A stretch of DNA of 25,208 bases. Origin: an uncultured Collinsella sp. GTDB lineage: Bacteria; Actinomycetota; Coriobacteriia; Coriobacteriales; Coriobacteriaceae. A program made the position numbers and the translations under genes. Below are positions 13,225 to 20,957 of the stretch, in pieces. The stretch is taken from contig UQQL01000023.1 in the NCBI GenBank assembly GCA_900543275.1, positions 1 to 25,208 of the forward strand, read 5' to 3'. Under the pieces are notes generated by a model. It was not told the origin of the DNA and did not search any database. It saw nothing but the letters and a program-made list of their open reading frames with translations. Each line of letters starts with the position of its first letter. Within the stretch, counting starts at the first letter, position 1.

Positions 13225-14508
13225 ATGTCACTTGCAGCTCAGCAATCGCTTGAATCCCATTACGTTATGCATACCTTTGGCCGCTCTCCGGTCGAGTTTG
13301 TCGAGGGTCACGGCATGAAGCTCACCGGCGACGATGGTCGTGAGTACCTCGACTTTCTTGCCGGCATCGGCGTGTGCAGCCTAGGTCATGGCGACCCGGC
13401 TGTGCTCTCGGCGCTCGAGGCACAGACCAAAAAGCTCATGCATGTCTCCAATTACTTCTACATCGAGCAGCGTGGACAGGTCGCGGCGCTGCTGTCCAAG
13501 CTTGCCAACGACGACTTAGATGGTGCACGCGTGCTTGCCGATGCCATTGCCGCCGGCGATGAGACCACGGCAGCTGCTCTTGGTGCCCCGGCTGCGGATG
13601 AGCAGGTTTGGGAGACCTTCTTTGCCAACTCCGGCGCCGAGGCCAACGAGGGCTCGATGAAGCTCGCGCGCCTGTACGCCAAGCGTGCCGGTAACGGCGG
13701 CAACACTATCGTGTGCATGCGCGGCGGCTTCCACGGCCGTACGCTCGAGACCATTGCCGCCACCATGCAGGATTGGCTGCAGGATAGTTTCCGCCCGCTG
13801 CCGGGTGGCTTTGTGGCCTGCACGCCCAACGATATCGATGAACTGCGTGCGATCTTTAAGCAGCTGGGGGGCGAAATTTGCGCCGTGATGCTCGAGCCGA
13901 TTCAGGGCGAGAGCGGTGTGCACCCCATGACCGAGGAGTTTATGGCGGCAGCGCGCGACCTGGCACACGAAGTGGGCGCCGTGCTTATCGCCGACGAGGT
14001 CCAGTGCGGCATCTTCCGCTGCGGCAAGCCGTTTGCATTCCAAGCCTATGGCGTGGAACCCGACATCATGAGCCTTGCCAAGGGCATTGCTGATGGCGTG
14101 CCCATGGGTGCCGTCGTAGCAAAGAAGGAGATTGCCGACGTGTTTAAGTCGGGCGACCACGGCTCGACGTTTGGCGGTAGCTGCTTGGCCATCGCGGCGT
14201 GTGCCGCGACGCTCTCCGCACTCGTGCGCGGCGATTATGCCGACCACGCTGCCAAGGTAGGCGCCTATATGGAGGCAAAGCTCGCCAAGCTGCCGAACGT
14301 GACCGAGGTGCGTGGCCGCGGCTTGATGCTCGGCTGCGATCTGGACGATACTGCGGGTGATGCACACGACGTTGTGGCCCGTGCATTGGGGGCTGGTGCC
14401 GTGATTAACGCTACGGGTGCCCATACGCTGCGTTTCCTGCCGCCGCTCGTCTGCGAGGAATCCGACGTGGACAGTCTGATCGAGATCCTGTCGGACGTTT
14501 TGGCCTAA
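13225..14508 (+). CDS. argD: Acetylornithine aminotransferase
   Basis: This 427-residue class III PLP aminotransferase converts N-acetylglutamate semialdehyde and glutamate to N-acetylornithine. Motifs: F-F-A-N-S-G-A-E-A-N-E (132-142), G-G-F-H-G-R-T (167-173), L-I-A-D-E-V-Q (254-260) and the PLP lysine K286 in S-L-A-K-G. The unusual part is an insertion of about 30 residues (roughly 96-128, rich in Ala and Asp) just before F-F-A-N-S-G, where most ArgD proteins have a short turn. ATG 13225 has GAAAGG upstream. It is the last gene of the arg cluster; argF, argG and argH are not in the window. Confidence 0.93.
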   Translation: MSLAAQQSLESHYVMHTFGRSPVEFVEGHGMKLTGDDGREYLDFLAGIGVCSLGHGDPAVLSALEAQTKKLMHVSNYFYIEQRGQVAALLSKLANDDLDGARVLADAIAAGDETTAAALGAPAADEQVWETFFANSGAEANEGSMKLARLYAKRAGNGGNTIVCMRGGFHGRTLETIAATMQDWLQDSFRPLPGGFVACTPNDIDELRAIFKQLGGEICAVMLEPIQGESGVHPMTEEFMAAARDLAHEVGAVLIADEVQCGIFRCGKPFAFQAYGVEPDIMSLAKGIADGVPMGAVVAKKEIADVFKSGDHGSTFGGSCLAIAACAATLSALVRGDYADHAAKVGAYMEAKLAKLPNVTEVRGRGLMLGCDLDDTAGDAHDVVARALGAGAVINATGAHTLRFLPPLVCEESDVDSLIEILSDVLA

Positions 14509-14529
14509 CACAGCGAAATAACTTAACTT

Positions 14530-14612
14530 TGACCGGGTTCCGGACTGCGGACGTGCCCTATGTGGCATGATTCAGCGGTCTGGAGCCCGTTTTGCCTTAG
14601 ATTTGCTAAGGC
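14530..14612 (+). terminator. Hairpin region after argD (possible terminator)
   Basis: An imperfect dyad (ACCGGGTTCCGGACTGC paired with the GCGGTCTGGAGCCCGTT region, 13 of 17 matches) is followed by a 7-bp hairpin GCCTTAG-ATTTG-CTAAGGC (14594-14612). No long T-tract follows, so termination is tentative. Confidence 0.35.
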
Positions 14613-14625
14613 GGGGAGACCTGCT

Positions 14626-14840
14626 GGTCAAAAAACATCAAATATGAGTACTGTTATCGATTTGGTAGCAGCAATTTTGGACTAATAAGGCCAGATAGCT
14701 AGTCGAAATGGCGATGAATGTACGATTTTGATCCAATTGTTAGTCCTTATAATGGACATATGTTGCGTAACTTAAGCAAATACTATCTTTTGATAAGTTG
14801 TAAGCAAGGTAGCAGTACTCATTTTTGCCATTTTCTGGCC
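14626..14840. repeat. AT-rich 215-bp element with imperfect 33-base terminal inverted repeats
   Basis: The left end (14626-14658) and the reverse complement of the right end (14808-14840) agree at about 25 of 33 positions, including a shared ATGAGTACTG core. The interior is clearly richer in A and T than the neighbouring genes and contains no supportable gene. No target duplication was identified. It may be a MITE-like or acquired fragment. Confidence 0.45.
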
Positions 14841-14860
14841 ACGGCCTTTGTGACAGACGT

Positions 14861-14892
14861 GCTGGTGGGTTCGAATCCCATGCGCTGGGCCT
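14861..14892 (+). pseudogene. Orphan tRNA-like T-arm and 3' acceptor strand, fragment A
   Basis: GTGGG-TTCGAAT-CCCAT (14865-14881) forms a full T-arm with the canonical loop, then a GCGCTGG acceptor-like strand. No matching 5' acceptor, D-arm or anticodon arm is present upstream, so this is a remnant or mimic and not a working tRNA. Confidence 0.45.
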
Positions 14893-14893
14893 G

Positions 14894-14926
14894 AAAAAAA
14901 GGAAAGGCCTCCATCGCTGGGGGCCT
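14894..14926 (-). terminator. Rho-independent terminator, minus strand (upstream copy)
   Basis: An 8-bp stem (AGGCCTCC 14905-14912 with GGGGGCCT 14919-14926, one G-U pair) with loop ATCGCT is followed on the minus strand by TTTCCTTTTTTT. It lies just beyond the truncated copy of the tRNA-Val 3' end. Confidence 0.65.
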
Positions 14927-14932
14927 AACAAT

Positions 14933-14954
14933 TCAGTGGTGGGCGATGAGGGAT
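14933..14954 (-). repeat. Duplicate of the tRNA-Val 3' end (22-bp direct repeat)
   Basis: These 22 bases are identical to 15119-15140, which contain the CCA end, discriminator, acceptor 3' strand and part of the T-stem of the intact minus-strand tRNA-Val. The copies are 186 bases apart. The rest of the tRNA is absent here; the sequence after 14954 switches to GC-rich hairpins. Confidence 0.75.
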
Positions 14955-15078
14955 GTCGCGTGCGGCTTCGCCGCCCGCTTCCGCTTCGGGCCTGCGGCCC
15001 TCGCGTGCTGCGCTGGAAAACGCTTGCGCGTTTCCTCAGCTCCGCACCCTGGCGGGTTCGAATCCCTCTGCGATGGGC
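14955..15078 (+). pseudogene. GC-rich hairpin stretch and orphan tRNA-like T-arm, fragment B
   Basis: Bases 14955-15044 hold several small hairpins (GCGGCTTCGCCGC, GGGCCTGCGGCCC, AAACGCTTGCGCGTTT). A second orphan T-arm follows, GCGGG-TTCGAAT-CCCTC (15052-15068, one mismatch), then TGCGATG. CTGGAAA at about 15013 resembles a serine (GGA) anticodon loop, but the flanking stem does not pair well, so no functional tRNA is called. Confidence 0.35.
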
Positions 15079-15084
15079 CCAAAC

Positions 15085-15113
15085 AAAAAACGGTCCCCTT
15101 TCGAGGACCGTTT
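15085..15113 (-). terminator. Rho-independent terminator of tRNA-Val
   Basis: A nine-base-pair stem (AAACGGTCC 15088-15096 with GGACCGTTT 15105-15113) is followed on the minus strand by a TTTTTT run. It starts ten bases after the tRNA-Val CCA end, so it serves that gene. Confidence 0.8.
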
Positions 15114-15122
15114 CCAAATCAG

Positions 15123-15198
15123 TGGTGGGCGATGAGGGATTCGAACCCCCAGCCTTGTGCGTGTAAAGCACCTGCGCTAACCGTTGCGCCAATCGCCC
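15123..15198 (-). tRNA. tRNA-Val (anticodon UAC)
   Basis: On the minus strand a 76-base cloverleaf runs from GGGCGAT to ATCGCCC-A-CCA, with CCA encoded. The anticodon loop is UUUACAC, giving UAC (valine). The T-loop UUCGAAU is standard; the top anticodon pair is a G-A mismatch. A TATACT -10 box lies at 15209-15214 on the minus strand and a terminator follows. It is the only intact minus-strand gene seen. Confidence 0.95.
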
Positions 15199-15208
15199 GT
15201 GCGGAGAG

Positions 15209-15214
15209 AGTATA
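15209..15214 (-). promoter_or_regulatory. -10 box of the tRNA-Val promoter
   Basis: TATACT on the minus strand ends 11 bases before the tRNA 5' end, a usual distance for a tRNA promoter with a short leader. The -35 region is weak. Confidence 0.5.
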
Positions 15215-15328
15215 GCAAAACAATCGCCCCATTCACCTCATATCCATTAAAGGTAACCGGTGCGTGTCGGCGCGGAGCTGATTCAGTTGAGATTGCCTGA
15301 ACATTCCGTCCCTCTTTACACCCTCGGG

Positions 15329-15334
15329 TATACT
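15329..15334 (+). promoter_or_regulatory. Possible -10 box for asnB
   Basis: TATACT lies 52 bases before the asnB start. No good -35 is seen at standard spacing, so only the -10 is proposed. Confidence 0.4.
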
Positions 15335-15385
15335 CAAAAGCTACTGATTCGATTTGATACCCAGCAACAGCAGAGGGGATAGTAT

Positions 15386-17266
15386 ATGTGCGGTTTTGTC
15401 GGTTTTGTCGGTGGGACGGATAACCAATCCGAGGTGCTCACCAAGATGATGGACCGCATCGTCCATCGTGGTCCCGACATGGGCGGCCAGTTTATCGACG
15501 GCCGCGTTGCCCTGGGCTTCCGCCGCCTGTCGATCCTCGACCTGACCGAGGCCGGCGCTCAGCCCATGGCCAATGAGGACGGCAGCGTCGTCATCGTCTT
15601 CAACGGCGAGATCTACAACTTCCAGGAGCTTCGCTCCGAGCTCGAGGCCAAGGGCTATATGTTCCACTGCGGCGCCGACACCGAGAGCCTCCTGCACGGC
15701 TACGAGGAGTGGGGCGAGGCCGTACTCGATCGCCTGCGCGGTATGTACGCCTTCGTCATCTGGGACAAGAAGAAGAACAAGCTCTTTGGCGCCCGCGATA
15801 TCTTTGGCATCAAGCCGCTCTACTACTATCCCATGGCCGATGCGGGCGACGGCGCGCCGGGTGTGCTCTTTGGCTCCGAGATCAAGAGCTTCCTGGACTA
15901 CCCGCACTTCCACAAGGCGGTCAACAAAAAGGCCCTGCGTCCGTACATGACGCTGCAGTATTCGGCAACCGAGGAGACCTTCTTCGAGGGTGTCTACAAG
16001 CTGCCGCCGGCGCATTACTTTACCGTAGACATCCCGACCGGCAAGATGAACATCGAGCGCTATTGGGATTGCGATTACTCTGCCGTCGAGAAGCCGTTCG
16101 AGGAGTACGTCGACGAGCTGGATGAGGTCGTGCACGAGAGCGTCGAGGCCCATCGCATTGCTGATGTTAAGGTCGCTTCCTTCCTCTCCGGCGGCGTCGA
16201 CTCCAGCTATATTGCCGCTTGTCTCATGCCCGACAAGACCTTCTCGGTGGGCTTCGATTACAAGAATTTCAACGAGACTAACTACGCCAAGGAGCTATCC
16301 GACAAGCTCGGCGTCGAGAATGTTCGCAAGATGATCACCGCCGACGAGTTCTTTGGCGCACTCGAGGACATTCAGTATCACATGGACGAGCCGCAGTCCA
16401 ACCTGTCTTCCGTGCCGCTGTGGTTCTTGGCCGAGATGGCGCGCAAGGACGTCACCGTCGTGCTTTCGGGCGAAGGCGCCGACGAGCTCTTTGGCGGCTA
16501 CGCCTACTACGAGGACACGGTTCCGGTGCGCAAATACAAAAAGATGGTGCCGTTGCCCATTCGCCGCGCGCTCGGTAACCTGGCGCTGCATATGCCGTAC
16601 TTCAAGGGCCATAACTTCCTGGTCAAGGGTGCCGAGATCCCCGAGAAGTCGTTCCTGGGCCAGGCCTTGGTATGGCCGGAGCGCGAGGTCGACGGCGTAC
16701 TCAAGCCCGAGTACAACACCGGCGATGGCGCCTTCGAGCTTGCCGCTCCCATCTATGCGCGCGTGAAGGGTCAGCCCGAGCTGGTCAAGAAGCAGTATCT
16801 GGACATGAACATGTGGCTCCCAGGCGACATTCTGCTCAAGGCCGACAAGATGTGCATGGCGCACTCGCTGGAGCTGCGCGTGCCCTTCCTGGATCGCAAG
16901 GTCATGGAGTTCGCCGAGCACATTCCCGACCGCTACCGCATCAACGAGAACGGCAACAAACAGGTGCTTCGCCACGCCGCCAACAAGTCGCTGCCCGATG
17001 AGTGGGCCACCCGTCCCAAGGTGGGCTTCCCGGTGCCGATCGTCTACTGGCTGCGCGAGCAAAAGTGGTACGACTACGTCAAGGAGTACTTCACCGCGCC
17101 GTGGGCAAGCGAGTTTTTCGACACCGACGAGCTCATGCATCTGCTCGACCTGCACTTTGCGGGCAAGGGCGATTTCCAGCGCAAGATCTATACGCCGCTC
17201 GTGTTCTTGGTGTGGTACAAGCGCTTCTTTATCGACGAGGGCCAGCCTTCTGTTCAGGCTGCCTAG
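15386..17266 (+). CDS. asnB: Asparagine synthase (glutamine-hydrolysing)
   Basis: The 626-residue cytoplasmic enzyme makes asparagine from aspartate, ATP and glutamine. The N-terminal class II glutaminase domain starts M-C-G-F-V-G, with C2 as nucleophile once Met is removed, and has R-G-P-D and F-N-G-E-I-Y-N-F motifs. The synthetase domain shows the PP-loop S-G-G-V-D-S-S (about 268-274) and G-E-G-A-D-E-L-F-G-G-Y near 362. Length matches AsnB (about 550-640). ATG 15386 follows AGAGGGGAT. A strong terminator ends the unit, so it is probably monocistronic. Some AsnB relatives amidate peptidoglycan or other acceptors; the neighbouring cell-wall ligase makes that worth noting, but ordinary asparagine synthesis is the default call. 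Confidence 0.93.
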   Translation: MCGFVGFVGGTDNQSEVLTKMMDRIVHRGPDMGGQFIDGRVALGFRRLSILDLTEAGAQPMANEDGSVVIVFNGEIYNFQELRSELEAKGYMFHCGADTESLLHGYEEWGEAVLDRLRGMYAFVIWDKKKNKLFGARDIFGIKPLYYYPMADAGDGAPGVLFGSEIKSFLDYPHFHKAVNKKALRPYMTLQYSATEETFFEGVYKLPPAHYFTVDIPTGKMNIERYWDCDYSAVEKPFEEYVDELDEVVHESVEAHRIADVKVASFLSGGVDSSYIAACLMPDKTFSVGFDYKNFNETNYAKELSDKLGVENVRKMITADEFFGALEDIQYHMDEPQSNLSSVPLWFLAEMARKDVTVVLSGEGADELFGGYAYYEDTVPVRKYKKMVPLPIRRALGNLALHMPYFKGHNFLVKGAEIPEKSFLGQALVWPEREVDGVLKPEYNTGDGAFELAAPIYARVKGQPELVKKQYLDMNMWLPGDILLKADKMCMAHSLELRVPFLDRKVMEFAEHIPDRYRINENGNKQVLRHAANKSLPDEWATRPKVGFPVPIVYWLREQKWYDYVKEYFTAPWASEFFDTDELMHLLDLHFAGKGDFQRKIYTPLVFLVWYKRFFIDEGQPSVQAA

Positions 17267-17291
17267 CCTCGGCTTTCGAATGCCTGCGCGT

Positions 17292-17316
17292 AACGGCTCC
17301 TCCGGGAGCCGTTTTT
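17292..17316 (+). terminator. Rho-independent terminator of asnB
   Basis: AACGGCTCC (17292-17300), loop TCCG, GGAGCCGTT (17305-17313), then a T-run to 17316. It lies 25 bases past the stop. Confidence 0.9.
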
Positions 17317-17378
17317 GCGCGAGCACGTTTCAGTTACTATGAAAACCGTCCCTGCCAAATGGCTGAGAAAGGCGAAAG

Positions 17379-18941
17379 ATGCACCATTCGGATTCCGCGA
17401 CCGTGACCACGGTCGATACGCTTGCCAAGCTTCTCGATGTGTGCGGCGAGCTGCACGCATCGGAGCAGGTTGACGAGCGTGCCGTGACCGGCTGCTCGTT
17501 TGATTCGCGCGCGGTTTCGGCAGGTGACGTGTTCTTTTGCAAGGGCGCTGCCTTTAAGCCCGCGTTTTTGAGCATGGCGCTCGATGCGGGCGCCGTCGCA
17601 TTTGTGTGCGAAGAGTCGCTGGTCGAGTCTCTGGAGCCGCTGGCGAAAGAGAACGGCGCGGCGATGCTGGTCGTGGACAGCGTGCGCACGGCCATGGCCC
17701 TGCTGCCGCCGGAGGTCTACAACCGCCCCGACCACGACGTTAAGATCGTGGGTATCACCGGTACCAAGGGAAAGACCACGGCCGCTTTTATGCTTCAGTC
17801 CATCATCAAAGCGGCGGGCGAGTCCTGTGGCATGATCGGCTCGGTGAACACCGACGATGGTATCGAGTGCTACGAGAGCACCAACACCACGCCCGAGGCC
17901 CCCGAGGTCTGGCGCCATATCGCCAACTGCCGCGCGTCTGGTCGCCAGTCCATGGTTATGGAGGTCTCAAGCCAGGCGCTCAAGTACCAGCGCGTCGAGA
18001 ACCTACCGTTTGACGTGGCGTGCTTCCTCAATATCGGGCGTGACCACATCTCACCGATCGAGCACCCGACCTTCGAGGATTATTTTGAGAGCAAGCTCAG
18101 GATCTTTGATCAGGCTAAGACCGCCGTAGTGAATCTGGGCACCGATGAAGTCGAACGCGTGCTGGAGGCCGCGTCGACGGCCGAGCGCTTGGTGACCGTT
18201 GGCGTCGAGCATCCCGAGGCGAGCCTGTGGGCAAGCGATGTCCGCATGGTCGGCTTTAACATCGAGTTTAACCTGCATGGCATGAGCGCCGACAAGCCCG
18301 AGGCGGGGGAGAAGGTCCTGCTGGGTATCGCGGGAGACTTTAACGTGGAGAACGCGCTGGTCGCTATCGCCGCCGCGCGCGAGATTGGCATCGGAATCGA
18401 TGCCATCAAGAAGGGCCTCTCCAAGCTGCGTGTGCCGGGCCGCATGGAGGTCGTGGAGTCGAAGGATGGCCGCGTGGTTTGCGTTGTTGACTACGCTCAC
18501 AACCAACTTTCGTTCCGCTCGCTCTTTGCGTCGGTCAAGCGCGCGTTTCCCGCCAGCCTGGTCATTGCGCTGTTTGGTGCCGCTGGAGGCAAGGCGCAGG
18601 AGCGCCGTGAGCAGCTTCCGCGCGAGGCCGCGCCATATTCTGATTTGCTGATCTTTACCAACGAGGATCCGGCTCACGAGGACCCGATGAAGGTCTGTCG
18701 CGAGCTTGCCGAGCATGTTCCCGACGATACCCCGAACAAGATTATCCTCGATCGCGAGGCTGCTGTGCACGCGGCATTCAAGGCGGCGCGCGAGGAATAC
18801 GTCAGCCCCGGTGCGCCCACCATCGTCTTGCTGTTGGCAAAGGGCGACGAGGAGCTCATGCACGTGGGTGATGAATTCGTACCCATCGAGAGCGATCTTT
18901 CGCTTGCCAATCGTTTAATCGATGTTACCCAGTTTGACTAA
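17379..18941 (+). CDS. murE: UDP-N-acetylmuramoyl-tripeptide synthetase, MurE family (probably Lys/Orn type)
   Basis: The 520-residue cytoplasmic Mur ligase adds the third stem amino acid to UDP-MurNAc-L-Ala-D-Glu. Visible are the N-terminal uridine domain (S-F-D-S-R-A-V, 40-46), the ATP loop G-T-K-G-K-T-T (128-134), E-V-S-S-Q-A-L (195-201), S-K-L-R (the carbamylated-lysine position, K239) and D-Y-A-H-N (371-375). The third-residue specificity loop reads N-E-D-P-A (428-432). Enzymes using meso-diaminopimelate have D-N-P-R here; the lysine enzyme of Staphylococcus aureus has D-N-P-A and also D-Y-A-H-N. Lysine or ornithine is therefore the likely substrate, by inference. ATG 17379 has only a modest GAAAGGCGAAAG site. 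It stands alone, with a possible TACTAT -10 at 17335. Confidence 0.88.
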   Translation: MHHSDSATVTTVDTLAKLLDVCGELHASEQVDERAVTGCSFDSRAVSAGDVFFCKGAAFKPAFLSMALDAGAVAFVCEESLVESLEPLAKENGAAMLVVDSVRTAMALLPPEVYNRPDHDVKIVGITGTKGKTTAAFMLQSIIKAAGESCGMIGSVNTDDGIECYESTNTTPEAPEVWRHIANCRASGRQSMVMEVSSQALKYQRVENLPFDVACFLNIGRDHISPIEHPTFEDYFESKLRIFDQAKTAVVNLGTDEVERVLEAASTAERLVTVGVEHPEASLWASDVRMVGFNIEFNLHGMSADKPEAGEKVLLGIAGDFNVENALVAIAAAREIGIGIDAIKKGLSKLRVPGRMEVVESKDGRVVCVVDYAHNQLSFRSLFASVKRAFPASLVIALFGAAGGKAQERREQLPREAAPYSDLLIFTNEDPAHEDPMKVCRELAEHVPDDTPNKIILDREAAVHAAFKAAREEYVSPGAPTIVLLLAKGDEELMHVGDEFVPIESDLSLANRLIDVTQFD

Positions 18942-19052
18942 TGAACTGCGATGAGGGCGGCGTCCCGAGCGCGCTGCCGTTGCAAGCGCGTTTCCCCTCA
19001 AGCGAGGCGCGCCGCCTAAGACCAGAAGCCCCTTCTACGTAATGGAGTGACC

Positions 19053-19964
19053 ATGTCCCACAATACCCTGCTGACCGTCGCTGAGCTTTCGGGCGAGATG
19101 CGCGAGCGTCTTGCCAAGGTTAAGTACGTCTTTACCGACCTGGACGCCACCATGCTCGCGCCCGGCTCGTGCGTGCTGCGCGACAACGACGGCAATCCCT
19201 CGACCAAGCTCGTCGAGGCTGTCGTGGCACTTGCCCGCGCCGGCATTCAGGTGGTCCCCACCTCGGGCCGCAACCGCACCATGATCCACGAGGATGCGCG
19301 CGTGCTCGGCCTCAACTCCTACATCGGCGAGATGGGTGGCCTGGTCATGTACGATCTCAAGGCCAACGATTGGGAGTATCTGACCGGCGATATGCCCTAC
19401 GACCCCGCCTGCGGCCTCACGCCGCATCAGGTGATCGAGCAGACTGGCGTGTGCGAGAAGATTCTCGCCCGCTGGCCGCATAAGATCGAGTACCACAACG
19501 ACATGTCGACTGGCTACAAGTACCGCGAGGTCACCGTCGGCATGCGCGGCGATGTGCCCGACGACGAGGTCCAGGCCATCCTGGACGAGGCCGGCTGCGG
19601 TCTGGTCTGGGCCTGCAACGGCCACCTGACACATCTGTCCAAGCCGACGACGCTCGAGCTCGAACGCGTCGAGGATGGCCGCGCGTTTAACATCAATCCC
19701 GCCGGCCTCAACAAGGGCGTTGCCATCGCACGTTTCTGCGAGCACCTGGGTATCGAGCGCGAGGAGACGCTGGCGCTCGGTGATTCCGAGTCCGATTTCT
19801 ACATGGCCGACCACGTTGGCACGTTCTGTTTGGTCGAGAACGGCCTGACCAGCGCCGGCGCGCCCGAGTTCCTGGACGCTTGCGATAACGCCTACGTCAC
19901 GCGCGGCAAGATTGTCGACGGCTGGGTGGCAACGGCCGAGCTGCTGGTCGCGGCTCGTTCGTAG
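19053..19964 (+). CDS. HAD-superfamily hydrolase (Cof/HAD-IIB type)
   Basis: The 303-residue cytoplasmic phosphatase-like protein has HAD motif I F-T-D-L-D-A-T-M, with nucleophile D29 and acid/base D31. Motif II is the T-S-G-R-N-R segment, a conserved lysine lies in L-N-K-G-V-A-I, and motif IV is L-G-D-S-E-S-D-F. The large insert between motifs II and III is the C2 cap of the Cof-type IIB class, which includes sugar-phosphate and mannosyl-3-phosphoglycerate phosphatases. The substrate is not predictable. ATG 19053 follows TGGAGTG; an in-frame GTG at 19047 overlaps that site. It sits between murE and murI, about 110 and 53 bases away, perhaps cotranscribed with murI. Confidence 0.85.
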   Translation: MSHNTLLTVAELSGEMRERLAKVKYVFTDLDATMLAPGSCVLRDNDGNPSTKLVEAVVALARAGIQVVPTSGRNRTMIHEDARVLGLNSYIGEMGGLVMYDLKANDWEYLTGDMPYDPACGLTPHQVIEQTGVCEKILARWPHKIEYHNDMSTGYKYREVTVGMRGDVPDDEVQAILDEAGCGLVWACNGHLTHLSKPTTLELERVEDGRAFNINPAGLNKGVAIARFCEHLGIEREETLALGDSESDFYMADHVGTFCLVENGLTSAGAPEFLDACDNAYVTRGKIVDGWVATAELLVAARS

Positions 19965-20017
19965 CGCGGTCCTATCGTTCTGAGCCATATCTTTTCGAGA
20001 GAGAATCTGGTGAGGTA

Positions 20018-20902
20018 ATGTCCGATATCGAGAATCTGGCCGGGGACACGCGCCCCATTGGCGTGTTCGACTCGGGCCTGGGCGGTCTGACGGTTGCGCG
20101 CGCCATTGCGACGGCGTTGCCGCACGAGTCCGTCTACTACTTTGGCGACACCAAGCGCTGCCCGTATGGCACCCGCACCGAGGACGAGGTGCGATCGTTT
20201 GCGCTGCAGGCAGGCCGCTGGCTGTCGAAGCACGACGTCAAGATCATGGTCATCGCCTGCAACACGGCGACTGCAGCGGCCTTGCGTTTGGCCCAGCAGG
20301 TGCTCGACGTTCCCGTCATCGGTGTGATTGCGCCGGGCGCACGCGCGGCAATCAACAGCACCCGCACGCGCCGGGTGGGCGTGCTCGCCACCAACCTCAC
20401 CATTCGCTCAGGCGCTTACACGCGTGCCATTCAGGACCTGGATGCCGGCGTCGACGTATACGGCTGCCCGGCTTCGAGTTTTGTCGAGGTCGTTGAGCAC
20501 GAGCTCGCCTCGGGTGCGCATCTGCAGGAGCAGTGGCTCGAGAACGAGGACATCTTCGATACGCCTGCCGTGCGAGCGCTGGTCGGCGCCACGGTTGAGC
20601 CGCTGCGCGATCGCGGAATCGATACCGTGGTGCTTGGCTGCACGCACTTTCCGCTGCTCGTGGGGCCTATTCGCCATGCGCTGGGGCCCGGGGTGCGCGT
20701 GGTGAGTTCCGCCGAGGAGACTACGCGCGAGCTGACCGATATCCTCACGCGCCGTGAGCAACTGGCGGGCGACGCTGCCGAGCCGCAGCATCGCTTTGCC
20801 ACTACGTCTGACAACATTGCCGAGTTTGCGGTGGCGGGTAGCTTTATCTTTGGCCAGCCGCTCAAAAGCATCGAGCATGTCGATATCGACGAACTGAAAT
20901 AG
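20018..20902 (+). CDS. murI: Glutamate racemase
   Basis: The 294-residue enzyme makes D-glutamate for peptidoglycan by a two-base mechanism without cofactor. Both catalytic cysteines are visible: C81 in I-A-C-N-T-A-T-A and C208 in L-G-C-T-H-F-P-L-L. The N-terminal G-V-F-D-S-G-L-G-G-L-T-V (15-26) carries the conserved Asp-Ser pair, and Y-F-G-D-T-K-R-C-P-Y-G follows. Length is slightly above the usual 265-285. ATG 20018 has a GAGG site close upstream. It begins the cluster murI-rph-rdgB-dtd; the murI-rph-rdgB order is common in many Gram-positive bacteria. Confidence 0.95.
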   Translation: MSDIENLAGDTRPIGVFDSGLGGLTVARAIATALPHESVYYFGDTKRCPYGTRTEDEVRSFALQAGRWLSKHDVKIMVIACNTATAAALRLAQQVLDVPVIGVIAPGARAAINSTRTRRVGVLATNLTIRSGAYTRAIQDLDAGVDVYGCPASSFVEVVEHELASGAHLQEQWLENEDIFDTPAVRALVGATVEPLRDRGIDTVVLGCTHFPLLVGPIRHALGPGVRVVSSAEETTRELTDILTRREQLAGDAAEPQHRFATTSDNIAEFAVAGSFIFGQPLKSIEHVDIDELK

Positions 20903-20919
20903 ATATAAGGTCACCGACC

Positions 20920-20940
20920 AAAGGCTCACGTTCGCCTTTT
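20920..20940 (+). terminator. Weak terminator-like hairpin between murI and rph
   Basis: AAAGGC (20920-20925), loop TCACGTTC, GCCTTT (20934-20939), then one further T. The stem is only 6 bp and the T-tract overlaps it, so read-through into rph is likely. Confidence 0.4.
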
Positions 20941-20957
20941 GCCGAAAGGATTTTGCT

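Noticed and set aside
14861..15078. Functional plus-strand tRNAs ending in fragments A and B
   Set aside because: No 5' acceptor strand, D-arm or well-paired anticodon arm can be found for either T-arm.
15341..16153. Minus-strand open frame antisense to asnB
   Set aside because: Shadow of a well-supported gene; the translation resembles no family I know.
19035..19988. Minus-strand open frame spanning the HAD phosphatase gene
   Set aside because: Exact shadow of a gene with clear catalytic motifs on the + strand.
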